From positions 1 to 23,934 of IMG/VR virus record IMGVR_UViG_3300030012_000407: 23,934 bases of DNA, one strand, 5' to 3'. Made by a program: the position numbers and the translations under genes. Positions 16,124-22,028 of this stretch are shown here, in pieces. The number at the start of each line of letters is the position of its first letter. The first letter of the stretch is position 1. The notes beneath the pieces were generated by a model. The model saw only the letters and a program-made list of their open reading frames with translations, did no database searches and was not told where the DNA came from. Source of the DNA: a virus.

Positions 16124-16203
16124 AAAAGATTATTTGCACAATATTATTTAAGTTAAGTTTTGGCAAGATTTGTTTAGGACATTGTAAATGTATATTAAAA
16201 TGA
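16120..16203 (+). CDS. Cysteine-rich 27-residue peptide
   Basis: MKKIICTILFKLSFGKICLG then HCKCILK. It has four Cys (6, 18, 22, 24) and one His in a CLGHCKC cluster, a basic start and a hydrophobic stretch. It fits exactly between the flanking genes, overlapping the upstream stop by four bases (ATGA) and the M15 start by four bases (ATGA), which argues for real translation. The cluster could bind a metal or form disulfides after export. No lipobox of signal peptidase II is seen. Confidence 0.5.
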   Translation: MKKIICTILFKLSFGKICLGHCKCILK

Positions 16204-16547
16204 AATACTTTAAGATAGAGGAGTTTCATTGTGATGGAGTTATCTGTTATGATAAAATGGATTCTAATCTTTTAAAGATGTTAGATGAGGCAAGAGGCTA
16301 CGCTGACACTCCTTTTAAATTAACTAGCACCTGGAGAAGTGTGGAGAAAAATAACTCATTGAAAAACAGCTCAAAAAACAGCAGTCACCTTAAAGGTATG
16401 GCTGTCGATATTGCTTGTGCTAATAGTGTAACAAGACTAAAGATAGTTAGTGGACTTATAAAAGCTGGGTTTACTAGAATAGGTGTTTCTAAAACCTTTA
16501 TACACGCTGACAACGATGATAAAACTGATGCAATATGGCTATACTAA
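16200..16547 (+). CDS. Endolysin, peptidase M15 family
   Basis: 115 residues from the ATG at 16200. The alternative ATG at 16188 would add four residues, but 16200 overlaps the upstream TGA and gives the usual MKYFKIEEF start. The zinc ligands of Peptidase_M15_3 are visible: H63 and D70 in SSHLKGMAVDIAC, and H102 in FIHAD. 'STWRS' near 43-47 is the family's substrate-side motif. The enzyme would cut the peptide stem of peptidoglycan at the end of infection. No signal peptide is present, so it needs a holin to cross the membrane. The reading frame ends inside the start of the next gene. Confidence 0.88.
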   Translation: MKYFKIEEFHCDGVICYDKMDSNLLKMLDEARGYADTPFKLTSTWRSVEKNNSLKNSSKNSSHLKGMAVDIACANSVTRLKIVSGLIKAGFTRIGVSKTFIHADNDDKTDAIWLY

Positions 16548-16918
16548 AAAACATACTAAGCAACTTACTACCTAAAGCTGATAAGATAATCGATGAGGTT
16601 ATAACATCTCAAGAGGAAAAAATGCAGTTAAAAAACGAGCTGCAAAAGATTATACAAGAGCAAGAGGCTCTAATAGAAAAAGAAGTTACTAAGAGATGGG
16701 AGTCAGATAATTTACAATCAAGTTGGCTACCTAGAAATATCAGACCGTTAGTCTTAGCTTGGCTAGTAGTTTCTACTACTTTACTTATATTCATAGATGC
16801 TGGAGTTATAGACTTTGTAGTAGATGACAAATGGGTTGACTTACTGCAAATAGTTTTAATTACTTGTATTGGTGCTTATTTTGGTTCTAGAGGATTAGAG
16901 AAAATCAACAAAAAATAA
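16535..16918 (+). CDS. Holin, GTA 3TM-type
   Basis: 127 residues. A long charged helix (about 13-58) precedes 'WESDNLQSSWLPRNIRPLVL' at about 55-73, then membrane segments at about 70-88 (PLVLAWLVVSTTLLIFIDA) and 100-117 (WVDLLQIVLITCIGAYFG), ending GSRGLEKINKK. The SWLxRNIRPL and GxYFGxRGxEK blocks match the 3TM holin family found in gene transfer agents and many phages. It would open the inner membrane for the M15 peptidase. It overlaps the peptidase by 13 bases, a natural lysis pair. Confidence 0.85.
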   Translation: MAILKNILSNLLPKADKIIDEVITSQEEKMQLKNELQKIIQEQEALIEKEVTKRWESDNLQSSWLPRNIRPLVLAWLVVSTTLLIFIDAGVIDFVVDDKWVDLLQIVLITCIGAYFGSRGLEKINKK

Positions 16919-17656
16919 ATGAAAGACTTTAAGAGGTATAGACTTAAAGAAGATGAATGGAGTCTAATTGATAAATATAGACACTATAAAAAACAAAAAG
17001 TAAAAGAAAGCAATGTTTTAATTATAGGAGATTTGCACGAGCCTTTCTGTTTAGATGGGTATTTGCAATTTTGTCTTAATACTTATTATTACTATAAATG
17101 TACTGATGTTATATTCATTGGAGATATAATAGATAATCACTATTCTAGCTATCACGAAACTGATGCAGATGGTTTAGGTGGTGGAGATGAGCTAGAACTA
17201 GCAGTTAGTAAGATAGCTAATTGGTATAAAGCATTTCCAAATGCTAAAGTAATAATCGGTAATCACGATAGAATGATTATGAGAAAGGCACAAACATCAT
17301 CAATACCTAGCAAATGGATTAAAAGTTATCAAGATGTATTAGAAGTGCCTAATTGGGAGTTTTTAGAAAGATACGTTTTAAATGATGTCCAATATATACA
17401 CGGAGAGGCTGGTACTGCTAGAACTAAATGCAGAGCTGATATGATGAATACAGTACAAGGTCACTTACATACTCAATGCTATACAGAGAACTATGTAGGT
17501 GCTAAATATAGAATCTTCAGTATGCAAGTAGGCTGTGGTATTGACTTTAAATCTTACGCTATGGCTTACGCTAAGGCTGGTAAAAAACCAGCTATTGCTT
17601 GTGGTGTTATTCTTAACAACGGAAAAACTCCTATAAATGTTATGATGGAACTATAA
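16919..17656 (+). CDS. Calcineurin-like metallophosphoesterase
   Basis: 245 residues. All metal-binding motifs of the family are present: GDLH (37-40), GDIID (68-72), GNHD (114-117), YIHG with H161, and GHLH (181-184). The enzyme hydrolyses phosphoesters, but the substrate cannot be deduced; phage members are proposed to act on nucleic acid ends, cyclic or dinucleotides, or polynucleotides. It immediately follows the holin (the ATG is right after TAA) and is the last gene before the terminator at 17724, so it is probably transcribed with the late genes. Confidence 0.88.
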   Translation: MKDFKRYRLKEDEWSLIDKYRHYKKQKVKESNVLIIGDLHEPFCLDGYLQFCLNTYYYYKCTDVIFIGDIIDNHYSSYHETDADGLGGGDELELAVSKIANWYKAFPNAKVIIGNHDRMIMRKAQTSSIPSKWIKSYQDVLEVPNWEFLERYVLNDVQYIHGEAGTARTKCRADMMNTVQGHLHTQCYTENYVGAKYRIFSMQVGCGIDFKSYAMAYAKAGKKPAIACGVILNNGKTPINVMMEL

Positions 17657-17723
17657 TTTTTATATATTCGCATCGTTTTGGTTAGCAAATTAGTGTGATT
17701 TACTTGTTAATTAGTTTGTTTTT

Positions 17724-17755
17724 AGGGGATATTTTAACGAATATCCTCTTTTTTT
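17724..17755 (+). terminator. Rho-independent terminator closing the late operon
   Basis: AGGGGATATT (17724-17733), loop TTAACG, AATATCCTCT (17740-17749), with a single G-U pair, then a run of T (17749-17755). It lies 67 bases after the phosphoesterase stop, in the longest gene-free stretch of the window (17657-17894), and just before the promoter at 17831. Very convincing. Confidence 0.88.
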
Positions 17756-17785
17756 ATGCCTATATTTAAAAAACTTTAACATTTT

Positions 17786-17799
17786 TTTACTCTAGTAAA
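17786..17799. promoter_or_regulatory. Inverted repeat upstream of the early promoter
   Basis: TTTACT-CT-AGTAAA, a perfect 6-bp inverted repeat with a 2-nt centre, flanked by T- and A-runs, located about 32 bases before the -33 box. It could be an operator or activator site, or part of an AT-rich UP-like region. Short palindromes are frequent in such AT-rich DNA, so support is weak. Confidence 0.28.
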
Positions 17800-17830
17800 C
17801 TAAAAAAAATACACTTTTTTTGTTAAAAAG

Positions 17831-17862
17831 TTTGCACAGAAGTTTAGAATGTATTACTTTAG
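17831..17862 (+). promoter_or_regulatory. Bacteroidota-type promoter of the early/replication operon
   Basis: TTTG at 17831-17834 (in AAAAAGTTTGCAC), a 20-nt spacer, then TACTTTAG at 17855-17862, one mismatch from TAnnTTTG. The spacing is in the established 19-21 range for this promoter class. It follows the terminator and precedes the ATG at 17895 by about 32 bases. A T/A-rich region lies upstream. Confidence 0.66.
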
Positions 17863-17894
17863 CCAAAGAAATTAACAAACTAAAACAACTAACA

Positions 17895-18125
17895 ATGAAA
17901 GATTTACACAAACCAACTTACTTAGATGCTAAGATGGAATTGGGTACTCAAGTTCAATTCTTTAGCTTTTCATTAACACAATTATGTACTTATACAATGG
18001 TTTTAGCGTTTCTAACGATACTTCTATTGAATTTGATACCCACATACTACACAGAGGTATTAAGCCTTTATAGTGGCTCTTTTATCACTATGGTAGTATT
18101 TTACATTAAATACGGAACTAATTAA
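17895..18125 (+). CDS. Small two-TM membrane protein, first gene of the early operon
   Basis: 76 residues from ATG 17895. An upstream in-frame TTG at 17820 lies before the promoter and is not a credible start. Membrane segments are at about 31-49 (CTYTMVLAFLTILLLNLIP) and about 57-72 (LSLYSGSFITMVVFYI). As the first gene behind the promoter it would be made early, for example to alter the envelope or exclude other phages, but no family is recognised. Confidence 0.66.
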   Translation: MKDLHKPTYLDAKMELGTQVQFFSFSLTQLCTYTMVLAFLTILLLNLIPTYYTEVLSLYSGSFITMVVFYIKYGTN

Positions 18126-18131
18126 ACTAAT

Positions 18132-18341
18132 ATGGAAAAATTAACCGACAAACACATTCAAGCACAAGCCTTACAACATCTTTTGATACATTACGAGAAG
18201 AAATACGATAAATATAAGGAATTAGATAGAGATGATATTTTAAAAAACTTAGAGTTGTATATTGCAAAGATTAGAAGAACTCTGATTCACGTATTAGAGA
18301 AAGAAGAAGAAAATGAAAGCAAACCTATAAAATTTTATTAA
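18132..18341 (+). CDS. Small charged helical protein of unknown function
   Basis: 69 residues, start MEKLTDKHIQAQALQHLLIH, predicted all-helical with many Lys and Glu, ending KEEENESKPIKFY. It starts six bases after the membrane protein and one base before the SSB-like gene. Likely a small early protein. I do not recognise the family. Confidence 0.6.
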   Translation: MEKLTDKHIQAQALQHLLIHYEKKYDKYKELDRDDILKNLELYIAKIRRTLIHVLEKEEENESKPIKFY

Positions 18342-18342
18342 A

Positions 18343-18777
18343 ATGGAAAAAGTAGTTAAATCAGTAAAACAAGTAGGAGATTTTGAATCTCAGTATGGAC
18401 ACTTTTACAAGTGGTTATTAGAGTTTGAAGATGGATTTAAGGGTGAATACCTATCCAAGACAGAAACTCAAAACAAATTCATTGAAGGACAGACTGCTTC
18501 AATAGAAGTAACAACAAGAGAGTACAATGGTACTACAATCAACAAAATTAAACCAGCTTCTACTTTTCAAGGTGGAGGTAAAAGCTATACACCAGCTCCA
18601 AAAGACAATAAGACACAAGAGTACATTATCAAGCAGAACGCATTGACAAATGCTTGTAATATAGTCGGAGAGGCTGATATACCCAAGATTATAGAAATAG
18701 CTGATGCTTTTAAAGAATACGTTTTAAACGATGTAAAACCAAAATCAACAAACAATGGCACAGACCTACCTTTTTAG
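18343..18777 (+). CDS. Single-stranded DNA-binding-like OB-fold protein
   Basis: 144 residues. The first about 75 residues read as a five-strand OB fold ('VKSVKQVGDFESQYGHFYKW', 'EDGFKGEYLSKTE', 'GQTASIEVTTREYNGTTINKI'). A linker and a helix with 'KQNALTNACNIVGEADIP' follow. The protein ends DLPF, like the C-terminal tip with which bacterial SSBs recruit partner enzymes. The gene lies in the replication block, before the DnaA-like gene. I infer ssDNA binding; direct homology to canonical SSB is not obvious. Its last 23 bases overlap the next gene. Confidence 0.6.
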   Translation: MEKVVKSVKQVGDFESQYGHFYKWLLEFEDGFKGEYLSKTETQNKFIEGQTASIEVTTREYNGTTINKIKPASTFQGGGKSYTPAPKDNKTQEYIIKQNALTNACNIVGEADIPKIIEIADAFKEYVLNDVKPKSTNNGTDLPF

Positions 18778-19024
18778 TAAACAATCTCGTGACGAAGTAT
18801 ATGACTACGACACCAGCTACTGTTTTAAACTAAGACGTGGTAAAGGTTGGATTCACCTAAACAAGAAAGCAACAGAGCTAATAGAACACGATGACCACTT
18901 TGAGATAAGACTAGCAGATTGGTATATAAATGTTGGAGATAAATATATCTCTGAAACAATAATAAGACAAGAGCAATGTCAAGAGCTTCAAGAATGGTAT
19001 TTAAAAACTAAGACAAATGGATAA
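18755..19024 (+). CDS. Unknown protein, 89 residues
   Basis: Start MAQTYLFSKQSRDEVYDYDT. The sequence is beta-rich in its first two thirds ('CFKLRRGKGWIHLNKKAT', 'HFEIRLADWYINVGDKYISE') and ends with a helix. It overlaps the SSB-like gene by 23 bases and the DnaA-like gene by 8. Only one ATG fits. It belongs by position to the replication block; no family is recognised. Confidence 0.65.
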   Translation: MAQTYLFSKQSRDEVYDYDTSYCFKLRRGKGWIHLNKKATELIEHDDHFEIRLADWYINVGDKYISETIIRQEQCQELQEWYLKTKTNG

Positions 19025-19445
19025 AATAGATAGAGTAAAAAAAGTTGTGTGTTATGTTACTAAGATGACGGAAAAAGAACTTTTATCTAAAAGTAGAAAA
19101 AGACACATAGTTGATAATAGACGGATGGCTTTTGTAATTTGCAGAGATATATTAGAACTCAATTGGACTAAGATAGCCAAAGAGTTTAATTTAAACCACG
19201 CTAGTATCATACATCATTACAAAAAGCATAAAGACTTAATGGCTTACGATGATTATTATAATAGTAAATATAACGATATTTTAGATGTCTTTAAATTACA
19301 GATTGACTATGTTGAGCCTAAAGAACTCATCAGAGAAATAGTAAATATTAAAAAGCAAAGATATAATGATTATTTAAAACAAAAACTAAGAGAGAATGAA
19401 GGTAAAGGACAAAGTGAAACAACTTTTATTGGACCATCCATCTAA
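19017..19445 (+). CDS. Free-standing DnaA domain IV-like DNA-binding protein
   Basis: 142 residues. Residues about 8-75 follow the domain IV pattern of DnaA: 'VVCYVTKMTEKELLSKSRKRHIVDNRRMAFVICRDIL', then 'WTKIAKEFNLNHASIIHHYKKHKDLM'. LLSKSRKRHIVDNRRMA aligns with the LLSKRRTRxIVxARQxAM region, and NHASI (60-64) replaces the DHTTV signature that reads the DnaA box. The ATPase domain III and the N-terminal helicase-loading domain are missing. The rest (about 76-142) is charged and unrecognised. It may bind DnaA boxes to mark an origin, compete with host DnaA, or act as a repressor. The downstream gene overlaps it by 50 bases. Confidence 0.85.
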   Translation: MDKIDRVKKVVCYVTKMTEKELLSKSRKRHIVDNRRMAFVICRDILELNWTKIAKEFNLNHASIIHHYKKHKDLMAYDDYYNSKYNDILDVFKLQIDYVEPKELIREIVNIKKQRYNDYLKQKLRENEGKGQSETTFIGPSI

Positions 19446-19704
19446 TAGAGATTCAGATAGTAAACTTATAGCAAACTATTGGTATTATGAATTAAATAAA
19501 AAAGGTGTAGATTTACATCAGCTAAGTGCTTTTGATTTACTTCAATACTATGCTGATAGTAAGTTAACAAATGCTGAGTCAATAAGAAGAATGAGAGCAA
19601 AGTTGCAAGAGCAACACATTGAATTGAGAGGTAAGAAATACAATCTTAGAAAAACAACAATTCAAAATAAAGTTAGAAAGGAACTAGGATATGAAGCGAA
19701 TTAG
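19396..19704 (+). CDS. Conserved phage protein of unknown function, 102 residues
   Basis: Start MKVKDKVKQLLLDHPSNRDS. The blocks 'LLLDHPSNRDSDSKLIANYWYYEL' and 'KLTNAESIRRMRAKLQEQHIELRGKKYNLR' are ones I have seen in hypothetical phage proteins next to replication genes. All-helical and basic near the end, which suggests nucleic acid or protein binding. Long overlap (50 bases) with the DnaA-like gene and 14 bases with the initiator gene. No function is assigned. Confidence 0.7.
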   Translation: MKVKDKVKQLLLDHPSNRDSDSKLIANYWYYELNKKGVDLHQLSAFDLLQYYADSKLTNAESIRRMRAKLQEQHIELRGKKYNLRKTTIQNKVRKELGYEAN

Positions 19705-20365
19705 AGTTGAGAAATCTAAGAACTTCACTACAATAAATAATGAGTTTATTTTTAATAAAAACTTATCGTTAAAAGCTAAGGGGTTGCTATGCCATCTCTT
19801 AGCTTTGCCTAACGACTGGAAGCTATATGTTGAGGAGGTTGAGAAATGGAGTACAGATGGCAAGTCTGCTATCTACTCAGCGTTTAAAGAACTAACAACT
19901 AATGGCTATATGAAACGAAAGCAGATTAGAGAAAAAGGTAAGATAGTTAGCTGGGATTATATAGTCTTTGAGAAACCACATACCGATTTTCAAGATATAG
20001 AAAAATTAGATGTAGAAAATCGACCACTACTAAATACTAATATTAAACTAAATACTAATAATACTAAAACAGAAAGGGATTATCCTTTTGAATTGAATTT
20101 AGAGGCTTGGGAATTATGGAAAGAATTTAGAAAGGAACAATTTAGAACTACTTACAAACCATTAGGTGAGGCTGCTGCCATTTCTAAGCTATTAAGAATC
20201 TCCAACAACAACAAAGAACACCAGGCGCAAATTATCCAGCAATCCATTGAAAATGGATGGAAAGGATTGTTTGAGCTTAAAACAGAAAAACAAAACAAAG
20301 TTCAAAAGATATTAAGCAACTATCACAAAGGACTAGAAATGATAAATAAAGAATACAATGACTGA
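19691..20365 (+). CDS. Replication initiator / replisome organiser (winged helix)
   Basis: 224 residues in three parts. Residues about 8-95 form a winged helix-turn-helix of the HTH_36 type ('FTTINNEFIFNKNLSLKAKGLLCHLLALP', 'STDGKSAIYSAFKELTTNGYMKRKQ'). Residues about 110-130 are an Asn/Thr-rich linker encoded by direct repeats. Residues about 133-224 resemble the C-terminal part of phage replisome organisers or DnaT-like loaders ('EAWELWKEFRKEQF', 'IIQQSIENGWKGLFEL'). The layout parallels lambda O: DNA-binding domain, linker containing the origin, partner-binding domain. It is therefore the best candidate for the origin-binding protein. It overlaps genes on both sides. Confidence 0.78.
   Translation: MKRIRVEKSKNFTTINNEFIFNKNLSLKAKGLLCHLLALPNDWKLYVEEVEKWSTDGKSAIYSAFKELTTNGYMKRKQIREKGKIVSWDYIVFEKPHTDFQDIEKLDVENRPLLNTNIKLNTNNTKTERDYPFELNLEAWELWKEFRKEQFRTTYKPLGEAAAISKLLRISNNNKEHQAQIIQQSIENGWKGLFELKTEKQNKVQKILSNYHKGLEMINKEYND
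20029..20069. repeat. Iteron-like direct repeats inside the initiator gene (origin candidate)
   Basis: ACTAAATACTAATA occurs at 20029-20042 and exactly again at 20047-20060 (period 18). The core AATACTAA occurs three times, at 20033, 20051 and 20060, with spacings of 18 and 9. The stretch is extremely AT-rich and encodes the Asn/Thr-rich linker between the two domains of the initiator, the position of the lambda O-gene iterons. No further copies outside this stretch were found by eye. Confidence 0.5.
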
Positions 20366-20525
20366 TTACTTAGATATAAAAGAACGCAAAGACGTTACTG
20401 TCAAAAATATGTTTGAAATTTACAAGACTGACAATAAATACAGAAACAGAATAACTTGGGATGCACATTATTTAGTAACTGGTTGGAAACACATACAAAA
20501 CACTAAAAATGACAAACAAAAGTAA
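20358..20525 (+). CDS. Small unknown protein, 55 residues
   Basis: MTDYLDIKERKDVTVKNMFE is followed by aromatic-rich 'WDAHYLVTGWKHIQ'. The ATG overlaps the end of the initiator gene by 8 bases and the stop overlaps the next gene by 17, so it fills a gap that would otherwise be empty. No family is recognised. Confidence 0.58.
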   Translation: MTDYLDIKERKDVTVKNMFEIYKTDNKYRNRITWDAHYLVTGWKHIQNTKNDKQK

Positions 20526-20916
20526 ACAAGTTTGGTATTTATATGCCAATGACATTAAAGAACTTAAAAGACAATGTTATGACGTTATATCAACGCTATA
20601 TGTTCAGCTTGGACAAGCTCCAGAAGCTGAGATAATAGTACAGATGACTAATTTATTCTGTAACGATTTAGCAACTAACTATGGCTCTATGGAATTAGAG
20701 GAGGTTAGATTCGCTTTAAATCAACACATAAGAGAGAATGACGGACCACACTTTGTTAATGTACCAACGTGGAACGAGGCTCTCAGAAGCTATAAGATGT
20801 CAAAAGCATTAAAGAGGCAAACTAATCAAATAGACCAATACGAACTATACAAAAAGCGTGTAGAGTCTTTTACTAAGGCAATAGATAAAAGAGAGATAAA
20901 AAAGATAGGTAAATGA
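20509..20916 (+). CDS. Unknown helical protein in the replication block
   Basis: 135 residues, start MTNKSKQVWYLYANDIKELK. The body is helical ('APEAEIIVQMTNLFCNDLATNYGSMELEEVRFALNQHIRENDGPHFVN') followed by 'VPTWNEALRSYK' and a basic end. Pattern and position just behind the initiator suggest an accessory replication role, for example a helicase-loader equivalent, but I see no ATP-binding motif and no firm family. It overlaps the methyltransferase start by four bases. Confidence 0.66.
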   Translation: MTNKSKQVWYLYANDIKELKRQCYDVISTLYVQLGQAPEAEIIVQMTNLFCNDLATNYGSMELEEVRFALNQHIRENDGPHFVNVPTWNEALRSYKMSKALKRQTNQIDQYELYKKRVESFTKAIDKREIKKIGK

Positions 20917-21545
20917 AGATATTAAATTTATATGCTTGTCTAGGTGGCAATCGTTACAAGTGGGGAGATGAACACGAGATAACGGCAGTTGAGTTAGATA
21001 AAGATTTAGCTTATTTATATCAAGAGAGGTTTCCTAATGATACAGTAATAATAGCTGATGCACATCAATATCTTTTAGACAACTATAAAGAATTTGATTT
21101 TATATGGACATCTCCTCCTTGTCCAACTCATTCAAGAGCTAGATTTGCTAGAAGAAATACAACAAAACCAGCATATCCAGACCTAAAACTTTATGAAGAA
21201 ATCATTTTTTTAAGTAAATGGTTTGATGGTCAATATGTTGTTGAAAATGTAATCCCATATTATGAACCATTAATACCAGCTAAAAAAAGGGGAAGACACT
21301 TATATTGGACTAACTTTAATTTACCTAATAATTTAAATGAAAGAAAATCATCAATAATGGAGGGTAAAGATGAAGTTACGCTATGGTGCAAATTTCACGA
21401 TTATGACTTTAGAAAGTATAAAGGTAAACAAAGAATAGACAAAGTAGCAAGAAACTTAGTAGACTATGAAGCTGGTAAAACTATATTAGATACTGCTATG
21501 GGCATTATACAAAAGCAAGACTTGAACCAAACTGAATTATTCTAA
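20913..21545 (+). CDS. Compact DNA cytosine-C5 methyltransferase-like protein
   Basis: 210 residues. Motif I is LNLYACLGGNRYKWG (4-18), where the usual form is FAGxGG. The acidic AdoMet contact is in ITAVELDK. Motif IV TSPPCPTHS (66-74) carries the catalytic Cys70, motif VI is VENV (110-113), and RGRHLYWTNF (126-135) fits the motif VIII position. A C-terminal 'NLVDYEAGKTILDTAM' resembles motif X. It lacks a full target recognition domain, being much shorter than ordinary C5 enzymes. I have seen similar short proteins in Bacteroidota phages. Cytosine methylation for anti-restriction is likely; specificity is unknown. It is coupled by 4- and 1-base overlaps. Confidence 0.84.
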   Translation: MKILNLYACLGGNRYKWGDEHEITAVELDKDLAYLYQERFPNDTVIIADAHQYLLDNYKEFDFIWTSPPCPTHSRARFARRNTTKPAYPDLKLYEEIIFLSKWFDGQYVVENVIPYYEPLIPAKKRGRHLYWTNFNLPNNLNERKSSIMEGKDEVTLWCKFHDYDFRKYKGKQRIDKVARNLVDYEAGKTILDTAMGIIQKQDLNQTELF

Positions 21546-21937
21546 TGCCAACGACAATAAGTAAACTAAAGAAAAAGCTAGATAAAGTATTTAGCGAGTA
21601 TATAAGACGTAGAAATGCAGACCATTTAGGTTTTATTACTTGTTTTACTTGTGGAGTTAAAAGACATTGGAAAGATAGAATGCAAGCTGGACATTTTATG
21701 ACAAGAGCTAGAATGGCAACTCGATACTGCGAATATAACGTACAAAATCAGTGTGTGTCTTGTAATATTTATAAAAATGGATGTCAGTACAAATTCGGAG
21801 TTTACTTAGATGAAATATTTGGAAAAGGTACTGCCGCAGAAATAGAAATAAGAAGTAACACAATTATAAAACTAAACAGAGTAGATTATGAAGAAGCAAT
21901 CGAAAGGTATAAGCAAAAGATTAAAGAGCTGGATTAA
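21545..21937 (+). CDS. ninG: NinG/Rap-like recombination protein
   Basis: 130 residues with the NinG pattern: 'KKLDKVFSEYIRRRNAD' (10-26), CFTCG (C33, C36), 'MQAGHFMTRARMATRYCEYNVQNQC' with AGHF (H50), CVSCN (C70, C73) and C80. The Cys/His set forms a zinc-bound HNH-like nuclease core. In lambda, Rap/NinG resolves recombination intermediates by cutting branched DNA. Its presence between methyltransferase and small early genes matches a nin-like region. It shares one base with the methyltransferase stop. Confidence 0.85.
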   Translation: MPTTISKLKKKLDKVFSEYIRRRNADHLGFITCFTCGVKRHWKDRMQAGHFMTRARMATRYCEYNVQNQCVSCNIYKNGCQYKFGVYLDEIFGKGTAAEIEIRSNTIIKLNRVDYEEAIERYKQKIKELD

Positions 21938-22028
21938 CAATCACTTGTTTAAAACTTTAAACTATGAAGATTGGATAATTGAATCTATTTTATATATTTA
22001 CAAAGATGAAGAAAACAGTAATATTTGA
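21888..22028 (+). CDS. Possible small overlapping gene, 46 residues
   Basis: MKKQSKGISKRLKSWINNHL followed by 'FKTLNYEDWIIESILYIYKDEENSNI'. It overlaps NinG by 50 bases and the next gene by 23 bases, and bridges a 68-base gap between them. The start is basic and amphipathic. Such bridging overlaps are common in this window, but the short length leaves doubt. Confidence 0.4.
   Translation: MKKQSKGISKRLKSWINNHLFKTLNYEDWIIESILYIYKDEENSNI

Noticed and set aside
17664-17744. Alternative pairing of ATATTCG (17664-17670) with CGAATAT (17738-17744) as an antiterminator
   Set aside because: Only 7 bp of mostly A-T, far weaker than the 10-bp terminator stem; no leader peptide or ligand-binding structure visible.
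17820-17894. TTG-initiated N-terminal extension of the first early gene
   Set aside because: The TTG lies upstream of the -33 and -7 elements, so it would not be on the mRNA; ATG 17895 is the credible start.
21971-22000. Promoter-like TTG-N19-TATATTTA before the 121-residue gene
   Set aside because: Lacks the terminal G of TAnnTTTG, lies within an overlapping frame, and such A/T matches are frequent in this DNA.
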